This document shows, in pieces, positions 47,183 through 56,032 of a stretch of DNA of 64,000 nucleotides. The translations under genes and the position numbers were made by a program. The stretch spans positions 62,001 to 126,000 of the forward strand of contig JAJPHC010000002.1 of assembly GCA_021325515.1 (NCBI GenBank), written 5' to 3'. The notes under the pieces were generated by a model. The model was not told the origin of the DNA. It searched no databases and saw only the letters and a list, made by a program, of their open reading frames with translations. This DNA comes from Acidobacteriota bacterium (lineage in GTDB: Bacteria; Acidobacteriota; Thermoanaerobaculia; Gp7-AA8). Position 1 is the stretch's first letter. Each line of letters starts with the position of its first letter.

Positions 47183-48137
47183 CGGGGGATGGAGGACGCA
47201 CCTGCCCGCTCGTAAGTTCACCATTCCGGACGACACCAACGAAGTCCTGGCGCGCTTCGGTGATCGCGAAGTCCGCCTCACGAATCTCCGGAAGATCTTC
47301 TGGAAAAATCTCGAGCTGACGAAGCGCGATCTTCTCCAGTACTACGCCGACATCTCCCCCTGGCTGCTCCCTCATATCGAAGGCCGCGCGATGGTCATGA
47401 AGCGCTACCCGAACGGCGCGGAGGGCGACTTCTTCTACATGAAGCGCGCGCCGGAGCCGCGGCCGGAGTGGATCGACATCTGCGGCATTCCTCACGACAA
47501 AGACATCGTCCGCTTTCCGATCGTGCAGGATCTTCCATCGCTCCTCTGGCTCATCAACCTCGGCTGCATCGATCTCAACCCCTGGTATGCGCGCTGCGAT
47601 GACTGGGACCGTCCCGATTTTCTCCACTTCGATCTCGACCCCGGTCCCGGTGCGGATTTCGCGAAGGTGCGCAGCGTCGCGCTGCACGTGCGCGACATCC
47701 TCGCCGCCCTGAAGGCGCCGGCGTACGCCAAGACCACGGGCTCGAAAGGGATACACGTCTACGTGCCGATCGTGCGCGGACCACTGCAGAAGGACGTCTG
47801 GTCGCTGGCGAAGGCGATCGCGATCGAGCTCGAGTCGCGCCATCCGCAGCTCATCACCGCCGAGTATCGCAAGGTGAAGAGGCCCTACGGCCGAGTGCTC
47901 GTCGACTACAACCAGAATGCGTGGGGCCGGACCCTTGCATCGATCTATTCCGTCCGCCCCACGCCGGTGGCCAGCGTCTCGGTGCCGGTGACGTGGGAAG
48001 AAGTGGAGGAGGGAGTGCGCATCGAAGACTTCCGCATCGACAACGCCGTCGCCCGCGTGCGCGAGCTCGGCGATCTCTGGAAGCCGGTGATCGCAGCGAA
48101 GAAGCGATTCGATCTGCGAAAGGTGTTCGGAGGATAG
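47178..48137 (+). CDS. LigD-type polymerase/primase domain protein
   Basis: REVRLTNLRKIFWKNLELTKRDLLQYYADISPWLLPHIEGRAMVMKRYPNGAEGDFFYMKRAP...FLHFDLDPGPGADFAKVR...KTTGSKGIHVYVPI. Confidence 0.9.
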   Translation: MTGGWRTHLPARKFTIPDDTNEVLARFGDREVRLTNLRKIFWKNLELTKRDLLQYYADISPWLLPHIEGRAMVMKRYPNGAEGDFFYMKRAPEPRPEWIDICGIPHDKDIVRFPIVQDLPSLLWLINLGCIDLNPWYARCDDWDRPDFLHFDLDPGPGADFAKVRSVALHVRDILAALKAPAYAKTTGSKGIHVYVPIVRGPLQKDVWSLAKAIAIELESRHPQLITAEYRKVKRPYGRVLVDYNQNAWGRTLASIYSVRPTPVASVSVPVTWEEVEEGVRIEDFRIDNAVARVRELGDLWKPVIAAKKRFDLRKVFGG

Positions 48138-48149
48138 GCGCAGCCTGAA

Positions 48150-49169
48150 ATGATCCAACCTCCCTATCCACCGATGGAAGCGAAGCGCGCCGATGCGATT
48201 CCTTCCGGCGATCGCTGGCAGTTCGAGCCGAAGTGGGACGGCTTCCGCGCCGTGATCTTTCGCGATGGTGCGGACGTTTACGTTCAATCGAAGGCGGGGC
48301 AGCCGCTGGCTCGTTACTTTCCGGAGATCGTGGAGGCGATCCGCTCGATTCGCGCAAAGCAGTTCGTGCTGGATGGCGAAGTCGTGATCCCGGCCGGAGG
48401 GCGGCTGTCGTTCGATGATCTTCTGCTGCGGATCCATCCCGCCGAGTCGCGCGTCAGGAAGCTCGCCACGGAGCATCCCGCGCACTATTTCGCCTTCGAT
48501 CTCCTGCATTGGAAGCGCGATCTGACGAAGAAGCCGATCGAGGAGCGGCGCGCGAAGCTCGAAGAATTCTTCGCCGCGATGTCTAACGATCTGCTGCACC
48601 TGTCGCCGGCGACGACGGACCGCCGAGTCGCGCGCGACTGGTTCGAGCATTTCGGCGCGCTCGGCCTCGACGGCATCATGGCCAAGCGCCTCGGCGAGCC
48701 CTATCACTCCGGCGATCGCGAGGGGATGGTCAAGGTCAAGCACATGAAGACGGCCGACTGCGTCGTCGGCGGCTTCCGCTATGGAGAAGGGACGAAGACA
48801 GCCGGCTCGCTCCTCCTCGGCCTTTACAACGAGGAGAAGAAGCTGGTGCACGTCGGGCACACCTCTTCGATCCGCGCCGCCGACCGGGCGGCCCTGACGA
48901 AAACGCTGGAGGCGATGCGCGGCGAGAATCCGTTCGAAGTGCGCATGCCCGGCGGTCCGTCGCGATGGTCCGGCCGCAGCGGAGAGTGGGTGCCGGTGCG
49001 CCCCGAGCTCGTCTGCGAAGTCGAGTTCGATTACTTCTCCCAGGGCCGCTTCCGCCACGGCTCGAAGTTCCTCCGCTGGCGTCCGGACAAGAAGCCGAAG
49101 CAGTGCACGATGGATCAGGTCGTACAGGAAGGAACGGCGGGCGGCGGGACGCTGTTCAAGGTGCTGTGA
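48150..49169 (+). CDS. ATP-dependent DNA ligase (LigD ligase-domain-like)
   Basis: FEPKWDGFRAVIFRDGADVYVQSKAGQPLARYFPE...FVLDGEVVIP...LGLDGIMAKRLGEPYHSGDREGMVKVKH. Confidence 0.93.
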   Translation: MIQPPYPPMEAKRADAIPSGDRWQFEPKWDGFRAVIFRDGADVYVQSKAGQPLARYFPEIVEAIRSIRAKQFVLDGEVVIPAGGRLSFDDLLLRIHPAESRVRKLATEHPAHYFAFDLLHWKRDLTKKPIEERRAKLEEFFAAMSNDLLHLSPATTDRRVARDWFEHFGALGLDGIMAKRLGEPYHSGDREGMVKVKHMKTADCVVGGFRYGEGTKTAGSLLLGLYNEEKKLVHVGHTSSIRAADRAALTKTLEAMRGENPFEVRMPGGPSRWSGRSGEWVPVRPELVCEVEFDYFSQGRFRHGSKFLRWRPDKKPKQCTMDQVVQEGTAGGGTLFKVL

Positions 49170-50560
49170 TCACAGCACGGCGACTCTTTCTCGTTTCTGC
49201 TCTCTGGTTTCTGGCCGGCGCCGCGAGCGCGCAGACGGTCCGCATCACCGACAAGCCGGCGACGCTCGTGCACGGCAAGTTCGTCGTGCCGATCGTCGCA
49301 GGCGATCCCGTGCAGCGCATCGAGCTCCTGATCAACGGCGTTCGCTACGCGCAGGCGATCGGGCAGCGCGCGAACTTCCAGGTGCACGTCGGCGAGTACA
49401 TCCGCCGTCTTCGCCTGCGCGCCGTCGGCTACGACGCGCAAGGTGCCGTCGCCGGCGACGACGAGATGGTGATCAACGATCCGCATCCGCCGTTCCGCGT
49501 CCGGCTGACCGCGCCCGCCGTTCTGCCATCGACCGGCATGGTCACCCTCGGCGCCAGCGTGATTCATCCCGAGGAGATGAGGGTGACGGGAGTGGATTTC
49601 TTTGTCGGGGAGACGAAGCTCGGAACCGCGGCGAGCGAGCCGTTTGCCGCGTCTTTCGACGCCTCGAAGTTTCCCGGTGCGGTCTACGCCCGCGTCGTGG
49701 CGCGGACCGCGGATGGCGAAGAGACCAACGATGTCGCCTTCTTCGGCTCGCAGCCGCGCGATCAGATCGACGTCACGCTGCAGCAGATCCCGTTGTCGGT
49801 CGCGAGCGGCACGACGCCGCTGCGCATCGAAGATCTCACGCTGTACGACGACGGCCAGCCGCGGAGGATCGAGGCGCTCTCCCCGGCGAGCGACCAGCCG
49901 CTGCACGTGATCCTGCTGATCGACTACTCGGAGTCGATGCTGGACGAGCTGCCGGTGGTGAAAGCCGCCGCGCGCCAGTTTGCGCAGGCGCTGCTGCGGC
50001 CGCAGGACCGCATCGCGATCGTCGGTTTCAATCAGCGCATCTTCTGGCTGACGCCATTCACGAATGACTGGAAGAGCGCGGCGGAAGCGGTCGATCGCGT
50101 GAAGCCGATCGGCGAGACGCATCTGTACGACAGCGCCATCGAGATGCTGTTCGAGCTGCAGAAGACTCCGGGCCGGCACGCGCTGGTCGTGCTGACCGAC
50201 GGCGTCGATCAGGGATCGGTCTTCAATCTCGACCATCTCGTCCACTACGCGCGCTACGCGGGCGTGCCGGTCTATCCGATCGTGAAGAACAAGATGCTGT
50301 CGCGCCTGATGCGCTTCGGCATCGGCCATCTCGAGGCGCGCAGGCTGGCCACGATTGCGAAGGACACTGGAGCGACGTACTTCATCATCAACAAGGAGCG
50401 CGAGCTGCCGAACGTCTACGCACGCCTCGCGCAGGAGCTGCGCCAGCAGTACCAGTTGATGTTCTACTCGCCTCCCTCCGCGACAGACCAGTGGCACGCG
50501 CTGAAGGTGGAGTCGCGAGGCGGCCAGGAGCTGAGGGTGCCGCGGGGATATTTTCCGTAG
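49166..50560 (+). CDS. Secreted VWA domain protein (Acidobacterial VWFA-related type)
   Basis: HVILLIDYSESMLDELPVVKAAARQFAQALLRPQDRIAIVGFNQRIFWLTPFTND...HALVVLTDGVDQGSVF...ELRQQYQLMFYSP. Confidence 0.85.
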   Translation: MITARRLFLVSALWFLAGAASAQTVRITDKPATLVHGKFVVPIVAGDPVQRIELLINGVRYAQAIGQRANFQVHVGEYIRRLRLRAVGYDAQGAVAGDDEMVINDPHPPFRVRLTAPAVLPSTGMVTLGASVIHPEEMRVTGVDFFVGETKLGTAASEPFAASFDASKFPGAVYARVVARTADGEETNDVAFFGSQPRDQIDVTLQQIPLSVASGTTPLRIEDLTLYDDGQPRRIEALSPASDQPLHVILLIDYSESMLDELPVVKAAARQFAQALLRPQDRIAIVGFNQRIFWLTPFTNDWKSAAEAVDRVKPIGETHLYDSAIEMLFELQKTPGRHALVVLTDGVDQGSVFNLDHLVHYARYAGVPVYPIVKNKMLSRLMRFGIGHLEARRLATIAKDTGATYFIINKERELPNVYARLAQELRQQYQLMFYSPPSATDQWHALKVESRGGQELRVPRGYFP

Positions 50561-50567
50561 AGGATTC

Positions 50568-50668
50568 TGGGGCTCTGGGGCTGGCGGGTGCAACGACTGG
50601 TTAGCCCGCCGATGACCCACCCAGTACCCCAGCCCCAGTACCCCCGCACCCCCGCCCGGCACGTCTCG
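50568..50668. repeat. 8-bp-period inverted tandem-repeat element
   Basis: tctggggctctggggctggcggg ... cccagtaccccagccccagtacccccgcacccccgcc. Confidence 0.7.
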
Positions 50669-50684
50669 TGAACAACGGAACGCT

Positions 50685-51842
50685 GTGATCGCGGCGGACT
50701 CACCGCTCTTCCCGCGCCCTGTAAAGCGGCACCGTGTTTTCGGCGGGCTGACCGAACGGCAGGAGCATGTCTTCACCTGGATCGCGGTCGTCGTCGTCCT
50801 TCTGATGATGACGGGCTGGGTCGGCGCGATTCAGGAGACGCTTCGGGAGCGCCGCCAGGCGATCGCCGAGGCGAGACGCGCGGGGATGCCGGCGCCGCCG
50901 CCTGTCGTTCCTACGCAGCACATCACGACCTCACTGCTCGGTCCGGCGAATCCGCCGGCGGCGGCCTTCATCAACGATGCGATGCTCGGCTTTCTGGCGC
51001 CGCTTCGTGGCCGCAGCGGCAAGCTGCGGTTCACGACGAAGCTCCCCGGCGCGCCGATCGCGCCGGCTCCGCCCAACGCGACGGCCGTCCTGTCCCAGGG
51101 CTCGGAGGAAGTCAGCTCATCCTTTACCGCTCCGGATCATCCCGGTGTCTACGACCTCGCGGTGAAGATCGATCAGGCCACGCGCGAGATCAGCGACTTC
51201 CGCGTCGTCACGCTGGTTCCCTTCGGCGAAAAGCAAGGCGGGCGAATCGGCCTCTACTATCTCGGCAACTGGCCCTTCGAGCGCGGCCAGCCGGCGAAGG
51301 CGGCGTATGCGAATCCAGCCGGATTCATCGAAGTGACGCAGGAGAACGCGGACACGCACGTTTCCGAGCACTTCAAGCTTCGCGACTTTCTCACGAAGGA
51401 TCAGCCGAACGTCTGGCCGAAGTATCTCCTGCTCAACCCCGCACTGCTCGACAAGCTCGAGCTGACGATTCAGGAGCTCGAGGCAACCGGTCATCCCGTG
51501 CGCAACATGCACGTGATGAGCGGCTTTCGCACGCCGAACTACAACGTGCACGGCGGCAATACGCAGGGACGCGCGAACCTCAGCAGACACATGTACGGCG
51601 ACGCGTCGGATGTGTTCGTCGACAACGATGGGGACGGTGTGATGGACGACCTCAACCACGACGGCCGCATCGACGTCGGCGATGCCGATGTCATTGCTCA
51701 GGCCGTGGAGCGCGTCGAGCGAAAGAATCCCGGGCTCGTCGGCGGCGTCGGCGTCTATTCACCCTGCTGCGGGCATGGTCCCTTTACGCATATCGATGTA
51801 CGCGGATTCCGCGCGAGATGGCGTGGATTCGGCAATGGCTGA
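50685..51842 (+). CDS. Membrane-anchored D-Ala-D-Ala-carboxypeptidase/DUF882-like (M15-type) protein with Ca-loop insertion
   Basis: NMHVMSGFRTPNYNVHGGNTQGRANLSRHMYGDASDVFVDNDGDGVMDDLNHDGRIDVGDADVI...GHGPFTHIDVRGFRARW. Confidence 0.75.
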   Translation: MIAADSPLFPRPVKRHRVFGGLTERQEHVFTWIAVVVVLLMMTGWVGAIQETLRERRQAIAEARRAGMPAPPPVVPTQHITTSLLGPANPPAAAFINDAMLGFLAPLRGRSGKLRFTTKLPGAPIAPAPPNATAVLSQGSEEVSSSFTAPDHPGVYDLAVKIDQATREISDFRVVTLVPFGEKQGGRIGLYYLGNWPFERGQPAKAAYANPAGFIEVTQENADTHVSEHFKLRDFLTKDQPNVWPKYLLLNPALLDKLELTIQELEATGHPVRNMHVMSGFRTPNYNVHGGNTQGRANLSRHMYGDASDVFVDNDGDGVMDDLNHDGRIDVGDADVIAQAVERVERKNPGLVGGVGVYSPCCGHGPFTHIDVRGFRARWRGFGNG

Positions 51843-52294
51843 TCGCGGAGGATCAGGTGGCTGAACAAGTGAAATGTCCGGACTGCAACGGATTGCGTTC
51901 CGATGCCTCGCATACGTGCCCCGCTTGTGGCGCGCCGCCGATGCATGAAGGCGAGCTGCGCGCGCATGAGGAAGAAGTGCGCGGCGAGGATCTCGAACCG
52001 TATGTGACGCTGCGCTACATCGCGCGGCTCTTCAAGGTTCTTGCGGCGCTGATGGTCGTGATGCTCGTCGGCGAGATCGTCAGCGGCCTCGTGGCCGCCG
52101 GCCAGGCAGCGCTGACCACGCTCCTCGGCGAAGCAACGCGGCTGCTCGTGCTGGCCGGCCTCATGTGGGGCGGCGGCGACATCACGCTGCTCCTCGTCGA
52201 CGCCGGCCACGACCTGCGCGTCGCGCGCATTCTGCTGGGCCGCATCAACAACGAGCTGCACCGCCAGGACGAAAGCGGAAAACGAGCGGCCTGA
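51818..52294 (+). CDS. Zinc-ribbon membrane protein
   Basis: VKCPDCNGLRSDASHTCPACGAPP, two TM segments. Confidence 0.7.
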   Translation: MAWIRQWLIAEDQVAEQVKCPDCNGLRSDASHTCPACGAPPMHEGELRAHEEEVRGEDLEPYVTLRYIARLFKVLAALMVVMLVGEIVSGLVAAGQAALTTLLGEATRLLVLAGLMWGGGDITLLLVDAGHDLRVARILLGRINNELHRQDESGKRAA

Positions 52295-52458
52295 TGATGG
52301 GAGTATGGGACGGATGGGACGGATAGGACCGATGGGACGGATGGGAAGAACCGCGTTCTCCCCATAGGTCCCATAGGTCCTATAGGTCCCATAGTCCCAT
52401 GCGACTCACAGCAAGAACCGCGTTCCCACCCATCCGTCCCATCAGTCTCATAGTCCCA
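52295..52458. repeat. 9-bp-period inverted tandem-repeat hairpin H3 between convergent genes
   Basis: gggagtatgggacggatgggacggataggaccgatgggacgg ... cccataggtcccataggtcctataggtcccatagtccc ... cccatccgtcccatcagtctcatagtccca; aagaaccgcgttc occurs twice. Confidence 0.88.
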
Positions 52459-53127
52459 TCAGTGCAGCCCGGTGAAGAACCGGTTGAAGCGCGGCACGTA
52501 GTAGTGATTCCGATCGAGGGAAAACGCGACCGCTAGCGCCTTGCCGACGATCTGCGTTCTCGGGATCAGGCCGATGTACCGGCTGTCCTTGCTGTTGTCG
52601 CGGTTGTCGCCCATCACGAAGTACATCCCCGACGGGACTTTCACCGGACCGTACGTGCTCTTCTCCGACATCGCATAAGGGCTGAGCATCACCTTGTGCT
52701 CGTGGCCGTCGAGATCTTCGTTCATCACATACGTGCGGCCCTGCAGCGGATCATCGACCGGATAGCCGGTGTCGGAGTGCGGCTGCTGCTTGCCGTTGAT
52801 GAAGAGGACGTTGTCTTTCAACTCGACCGTGTCGCCCGGAATGGCGATGACGCGCTTGACCAGCCGCACACCATCTTCCGGCGAGAACAGCACGACGATG
52901 TCGCCGCGATGCGGATCGCCCCACTTCACGATCTCGTAGGTCGTGAACGGGATCTTGAGGTCATAGGCGAGCTTGTTGACGACGACTCGATCGCCTTCCT
53001 GAATGGTCGGCTTCATCGATCCGGTCGGCACGTCGTTCCAGTCGGCAAGTGCCGAGCGGAGAGACGTGACGACGAGCAGCATCAAAGCAAAAACACGGAT
53101 TTCGTTGATGATCTTTTTCTTGTCCAT
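52459..53127 (-). CDS. lepB: Signal peptidase I (copy 2)
   Basis: DWNDVPTGSMKPTIQEGDRVVVNKLAYDLKIPFT...GDPHRGDIVVLFSPEDGVRLVKRVIAIPGDTVEL...YFVMGDNRDNSKDSRYIG. Confidence 0.95.
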   Translation of the reverse strand: MDKKKIINEIRVFALMLLVVTSLRSALADWNDVPTGSMKPTIQEGDRVVVNKLAYDLKIPFTTYEIVKWGDPHRGDIVVLFSPEDGVRLVKRVIAIPGDTVELKDNVLFINGKQQPHSDTGYPVDDPLQGRTYVMNEDLDGHEHKVMLSPYAMSEKSTYGPVKVPSGMYFVMGDNRDNSKDSRYIGLIPRTQIVGKALAVAFSLDRNHYYVPRFNRFFTGLH

Positions 53128-53176
53128 CGCTTACCGGATTCGTCCAACGCAGTGCAGGAGCAGCCCATTCCGAGCA

Positions 53177-55912
53177 CTAGGGAACTCCCACCACCACCAT
53201 CGTGACATCGTCTTCGAACATGCCGCGGCTGAATGCCGAGACGGCATCGATGACTGCCTGCTGCAGCGCCGCGGCGCATAGCTGCCGGTTCTTCACGATC
53301 AGATCGACGAGGCGTTCTTCGCCAAGATCCTCGCCCGCTGCGTTGCGTGCTTCGGTGACGCCGTCGGTGAAGAGCACGATGCGATCGCCGCTCTCGAGCG
53401 GCAGCGTCCCCTCGCTGTACGCGGTCTCGCGGAACAGGCGCGAAATGACCGGCCCGCCGGTCTCGAGCTGTTCGACCGCGCCGTGGCCGCGGACGACGAT
53501 CGGCGGATTGTGTCCCGCATTGCAGTAGCGCAGCGCGCGGCTCTTCTGATCGACGATGCCGAAGAAGAACGTGACGAACTTCCCTCCCGTGAGGCTGGAG
53601 ACGACGACGCGCCGCACGCGCTCGCACAGCGCGGCGGGTGAGACATCCGCTTCCGCCGACGCGCGCACGGCAGCCTGCAGGGTGGCCATCAGCAGCGCAG
53701 CGGGCATCCCCTTGCCGGCAACGTCGCCGATGCAGATCGCGAGCGAGCCGTCGCCGAGGTCGAGGCAGTCGTAGTAGTCGCCGCCGACGGTGCGCGCGGG
53801 CTCCCAGCGGCCGGCCACATCGAGTCCCGCGACGCGCGGCAGCTCGCGCGGCAGAAGCGTGCGCTGCATGTCGCGCGCTTGCTCGAACTCCACTTCTTCG
53901 CGCTGCAGGCGGATGCGGTCCGCGGTCATCGCGACGTGATCGGAGGCAGAGGAGAGAAAGTCGACGTCGTCGAGATCGAACTCGCGGTCGGAAAGCTTCG
54001 CCGCGAGCGCGATGAATCCCTGCACGCCCGCCGGCGTGCGCACCGGCACGATCAGCTGGGCATCGACTCGCCGCAGCGCCTGCGTGTCTGCGTCTCCCAT
54101 CGGCCGCCGCTGCGGTGCGAAGGGACGGTCGAGCATCGCCGTGAGCTCCGGCGAAGCCGCGAGCTGCAGCGTGCCGAGAATCGAATCGGGGAAGCCGACC
54201 TTCGCCGTGGCGACGAAGTCATTCTGTCTGCGGATGAAGATCGCGATGCCGCGCGTCTGCAGCGCCTGTTGCAGCGACTCCGAGACGAACTGCAGGAACT
54301 GCGGCAGGTCCTTCGCGGTGACCGACTCCGCGGAGATGTTGCGCAGCGCCTGCGGGTAGTCGTAACGGCTGCGGAAGAAGTTGCGGTCGATGAGCTGCTG
54401 CAGGCGATTGCGCAACGGCACGAAGATCAGCGCGAGGATCAGCGTCGCCGCCACGACCATCGTCTGGTTCTCGACGCCCGCGATGCGGATGAGAAGGCTG
54501 CCGATGCCGCCGACCAGAATCAGATAGAGGAGGATGAGCGCGCCGCTGAGCACTCCGTAGACGACGGTCTTCTTGATGATGATGTCGATGTTCATCAACC
54601 GGTATTTGAGAATCGCGGCTGCGAACGACAGCGGAATGAGCAGCGACAGCGCACGCGGCACGAGCGTCACGACGGACATGAAGCTCGCCGATCCGCTCAT
54701 CGCGGCGGGATGGAACGACACCCAGATGATCCAGAACATCATCGCGACCGTGCAGATGATTTTCGTCACGATAGCGGTGAACGTTCCCCACAGCGGCCAG
54801 CGCACCTGCCGCTTCTCTTCGAGCGAGGCTTCTTTGTAGCTCCGAGCGAGCGAATAGCAGGCGATGACCGGATAGAGCGCCAGTGCGCCTGCCGGAAGGA
54901 GGAACGCGATGCCGAGGATGACGGTGGCGATGATCGGCAGGTTGTGCGAGGTGGCGTCGAAGATCGCGAAGTCGATCGTCGCCGGCACGAACAGCGCGAT
55001 GAACGGGCGATTCGCCACCGCCGGCCGGAAGCCTTCGATCCGGATCTTTCGCGCCAGAAAGATCGCGGCTCCGATGCCGGCCGCGAGCAGCGCCGCCGCC
55101 ACGCGATCGAGAACGAACGACGCCTTCGTCGCGGTGGCGGTGCAGAGGAGAATCGCGCTGGCGATGAACACCGCGCATGCGGGAGCAGCGTAGATCCAGC
55201 GGATGATGTGCGGCCGCCTGCGCACGATCGGCCGGTCGTGCGGAAAGATCAGCGCGAGGTGGAGTGTGATCGGCAGGAACGCGATGCCGCAGAAGAGAAC
55301 GATGATCTCCGGCACGTTCGCCGAGGGTCTGAATGCGATGCCCCGCGCCTCGGACGTCGCAGTCGCTGCGCCGATCGCCACGATCATCGACGTCACCGAC
55401 GCGACGACCATCGCGTAGAAAACGACGGCGCGGTTGTCGTCGCTTCGCCGGAGAAAGATCAGCAGCCCGACGATGAGAAAACATGCGGCGATGCCGAGCG
55501 TGGCGATCGATTCGCGAAGGAGGCGCGGCTCGCGCGCCGGCGAAGAGAGCGTGACGCGCAGCGGAAAGACCCGGCCGTCGCGCTCGACCGTGTAGACGAT
55601 CGAGTTCCCGGTGCGCACGCTCGCGTCGAGGCGCAGCAGGCCGGCGGTATCCGTCAACGGGATGTTGTTGATGGCGAGGATGCGGTCGCCGCCGCGGATG
55701 CCGGCGCGCATCGACGGGCTGTCGGGAAACGTCATCAGCACGCGGCCCGTGCCGAGCTTCGCCGCGCGCCGCGACGCGCTGCGGATGAAGAGCGCACCGG
55801 TCCAGCCGCGCGAGTCCCACTCGCTCATCACGCCGGCAGTCCACCCCAGCGCCGTCGCAAGAAGGACGGCCGTCAGAGTCAAACCGATACCGATCCGGCG
55901 AGCCGGGCTCAT
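53177..55912 (-). CDS. PDZ-7TM-GAF-PP2C (RsbU/SpoIIE) phosphatase
   Basis: PDZ SPSMRAGIRGGDRILAINNIPL; polytopic region; GAF; EQARDMQRTLLPRELPRVAGLDVAGRWEPARTVGGDYYDCLDLGDGSLAICIGDVAGKGMPAALLMA. Confidence 0.9.
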   Translation of the reverse strand: MSPARRIGIGLTLTAVLLATALGWTAGVMSEWDSRGWTGALFIRSASRRAAKLGTGRVLMTFPDSPSMRAGIRGGDRILAINNIPLTDTAGLLRLDASVRTGNSIVYTVERDGRVFPLRVTLSSPAREPRLLRESIATLGIAACFLIVGLLIFLRRSDDNRAVVFYAMVVASVTSMIVAIGAATATSEARGIAFRPSANVPEIIVLFCGIAFLPITLHLALIFPHDRPIVRRRPHIIRWIYAAPACAVFIASAILLCTATATKASFVLDRVAAALLAAGIGAAIFLARKIRIEGFRPAVANRPFIALFVPATIDFAIFDATSHNLPIIATVILGIAFLLPAGALALYPVIACYSLARSYKEASLEEKRQVRWPLWGTFTAIVTKIICTVAMMFWIIWVSFHPAAMSGSASFMSVVTLVPRALSLLIPLSFAAAILKYRLMNIDIIIKKTVVYGVLSGALILLYLILVGGIGSLLIRIAGVENQTMVVAATLILALIFVPLRNRLQQLIDRNFFRSRYDYPQALRNISAESVTAKDLPQFLQFVSESLQQALQTRGIAIFIRRQNDFVATAKVGFPDSILGTLQLAASPELTAMLDRPFAPQRRPMGDADTQALRRVDAQLIVPVRTPAGVQGFIALAAKLSDREFDLDDVDFLSSASDHVAMTADRIRLQREEVEFEQARDMQRTLLPRELPRVAGLDVAGRWEPARTVGGDYYDCLDLGDGSLAICIGDVAGKGMPAALLMATLQAAVRASAEADVSPAALCERVRRVVVSSLTGGKFVTFFFGIVDQKSRALRYCNAGHNPPIVVRGHGAVEQLETGGPVISRLFRETAYSEGTLPLESGDRIVLFTDGVTEARNAAGEDLGEERLVDLIVKNRQLCAAALQQAVIDAVSAFSRGMFEDDVTMVVVGVP

Positions 55913-55965
55913 CTCACGATAGTACGTCGATGAAGGTCTGCGGTTTCGGCTTCATGGGATAAATC

Positions 55966-56028
55966 CTGAGCGCAGCGAAGGATCAGCCGCGGCGCTTGGT
56001 CGACGCTTCGCTTCGCTCAGCGTGAACG
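55966..56028. repeat. Dispersed palindromic repeat pair (AATCCTGAGCGCAGCGAAGGATC)
   Basis: aatcctgagcgcagcgaaggatcagccgcggcgcttggtcgacgcttcgcttcgctcagcgtga; hairpin-like inverted halves. Confidence 0.8.
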
Positions 56029-56032
56029 GGGA

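Noticed and set aside
46728-49058. 776-aa minus-strand ORF opposite the LigD-type genes
   Set aside because: Arg/Glu/His/Leu-rich shadow translation of GC-biased codons on the other strand; the plus-strand polymerase and ligase have clear family motifs.
53879-55933. 684-aa plus-strand ORF opposite the PP2C phosphatase
   Set aside because: Charged low-complexity antisense shadow with no recognisable domain; the minus-strand gene is well supported.
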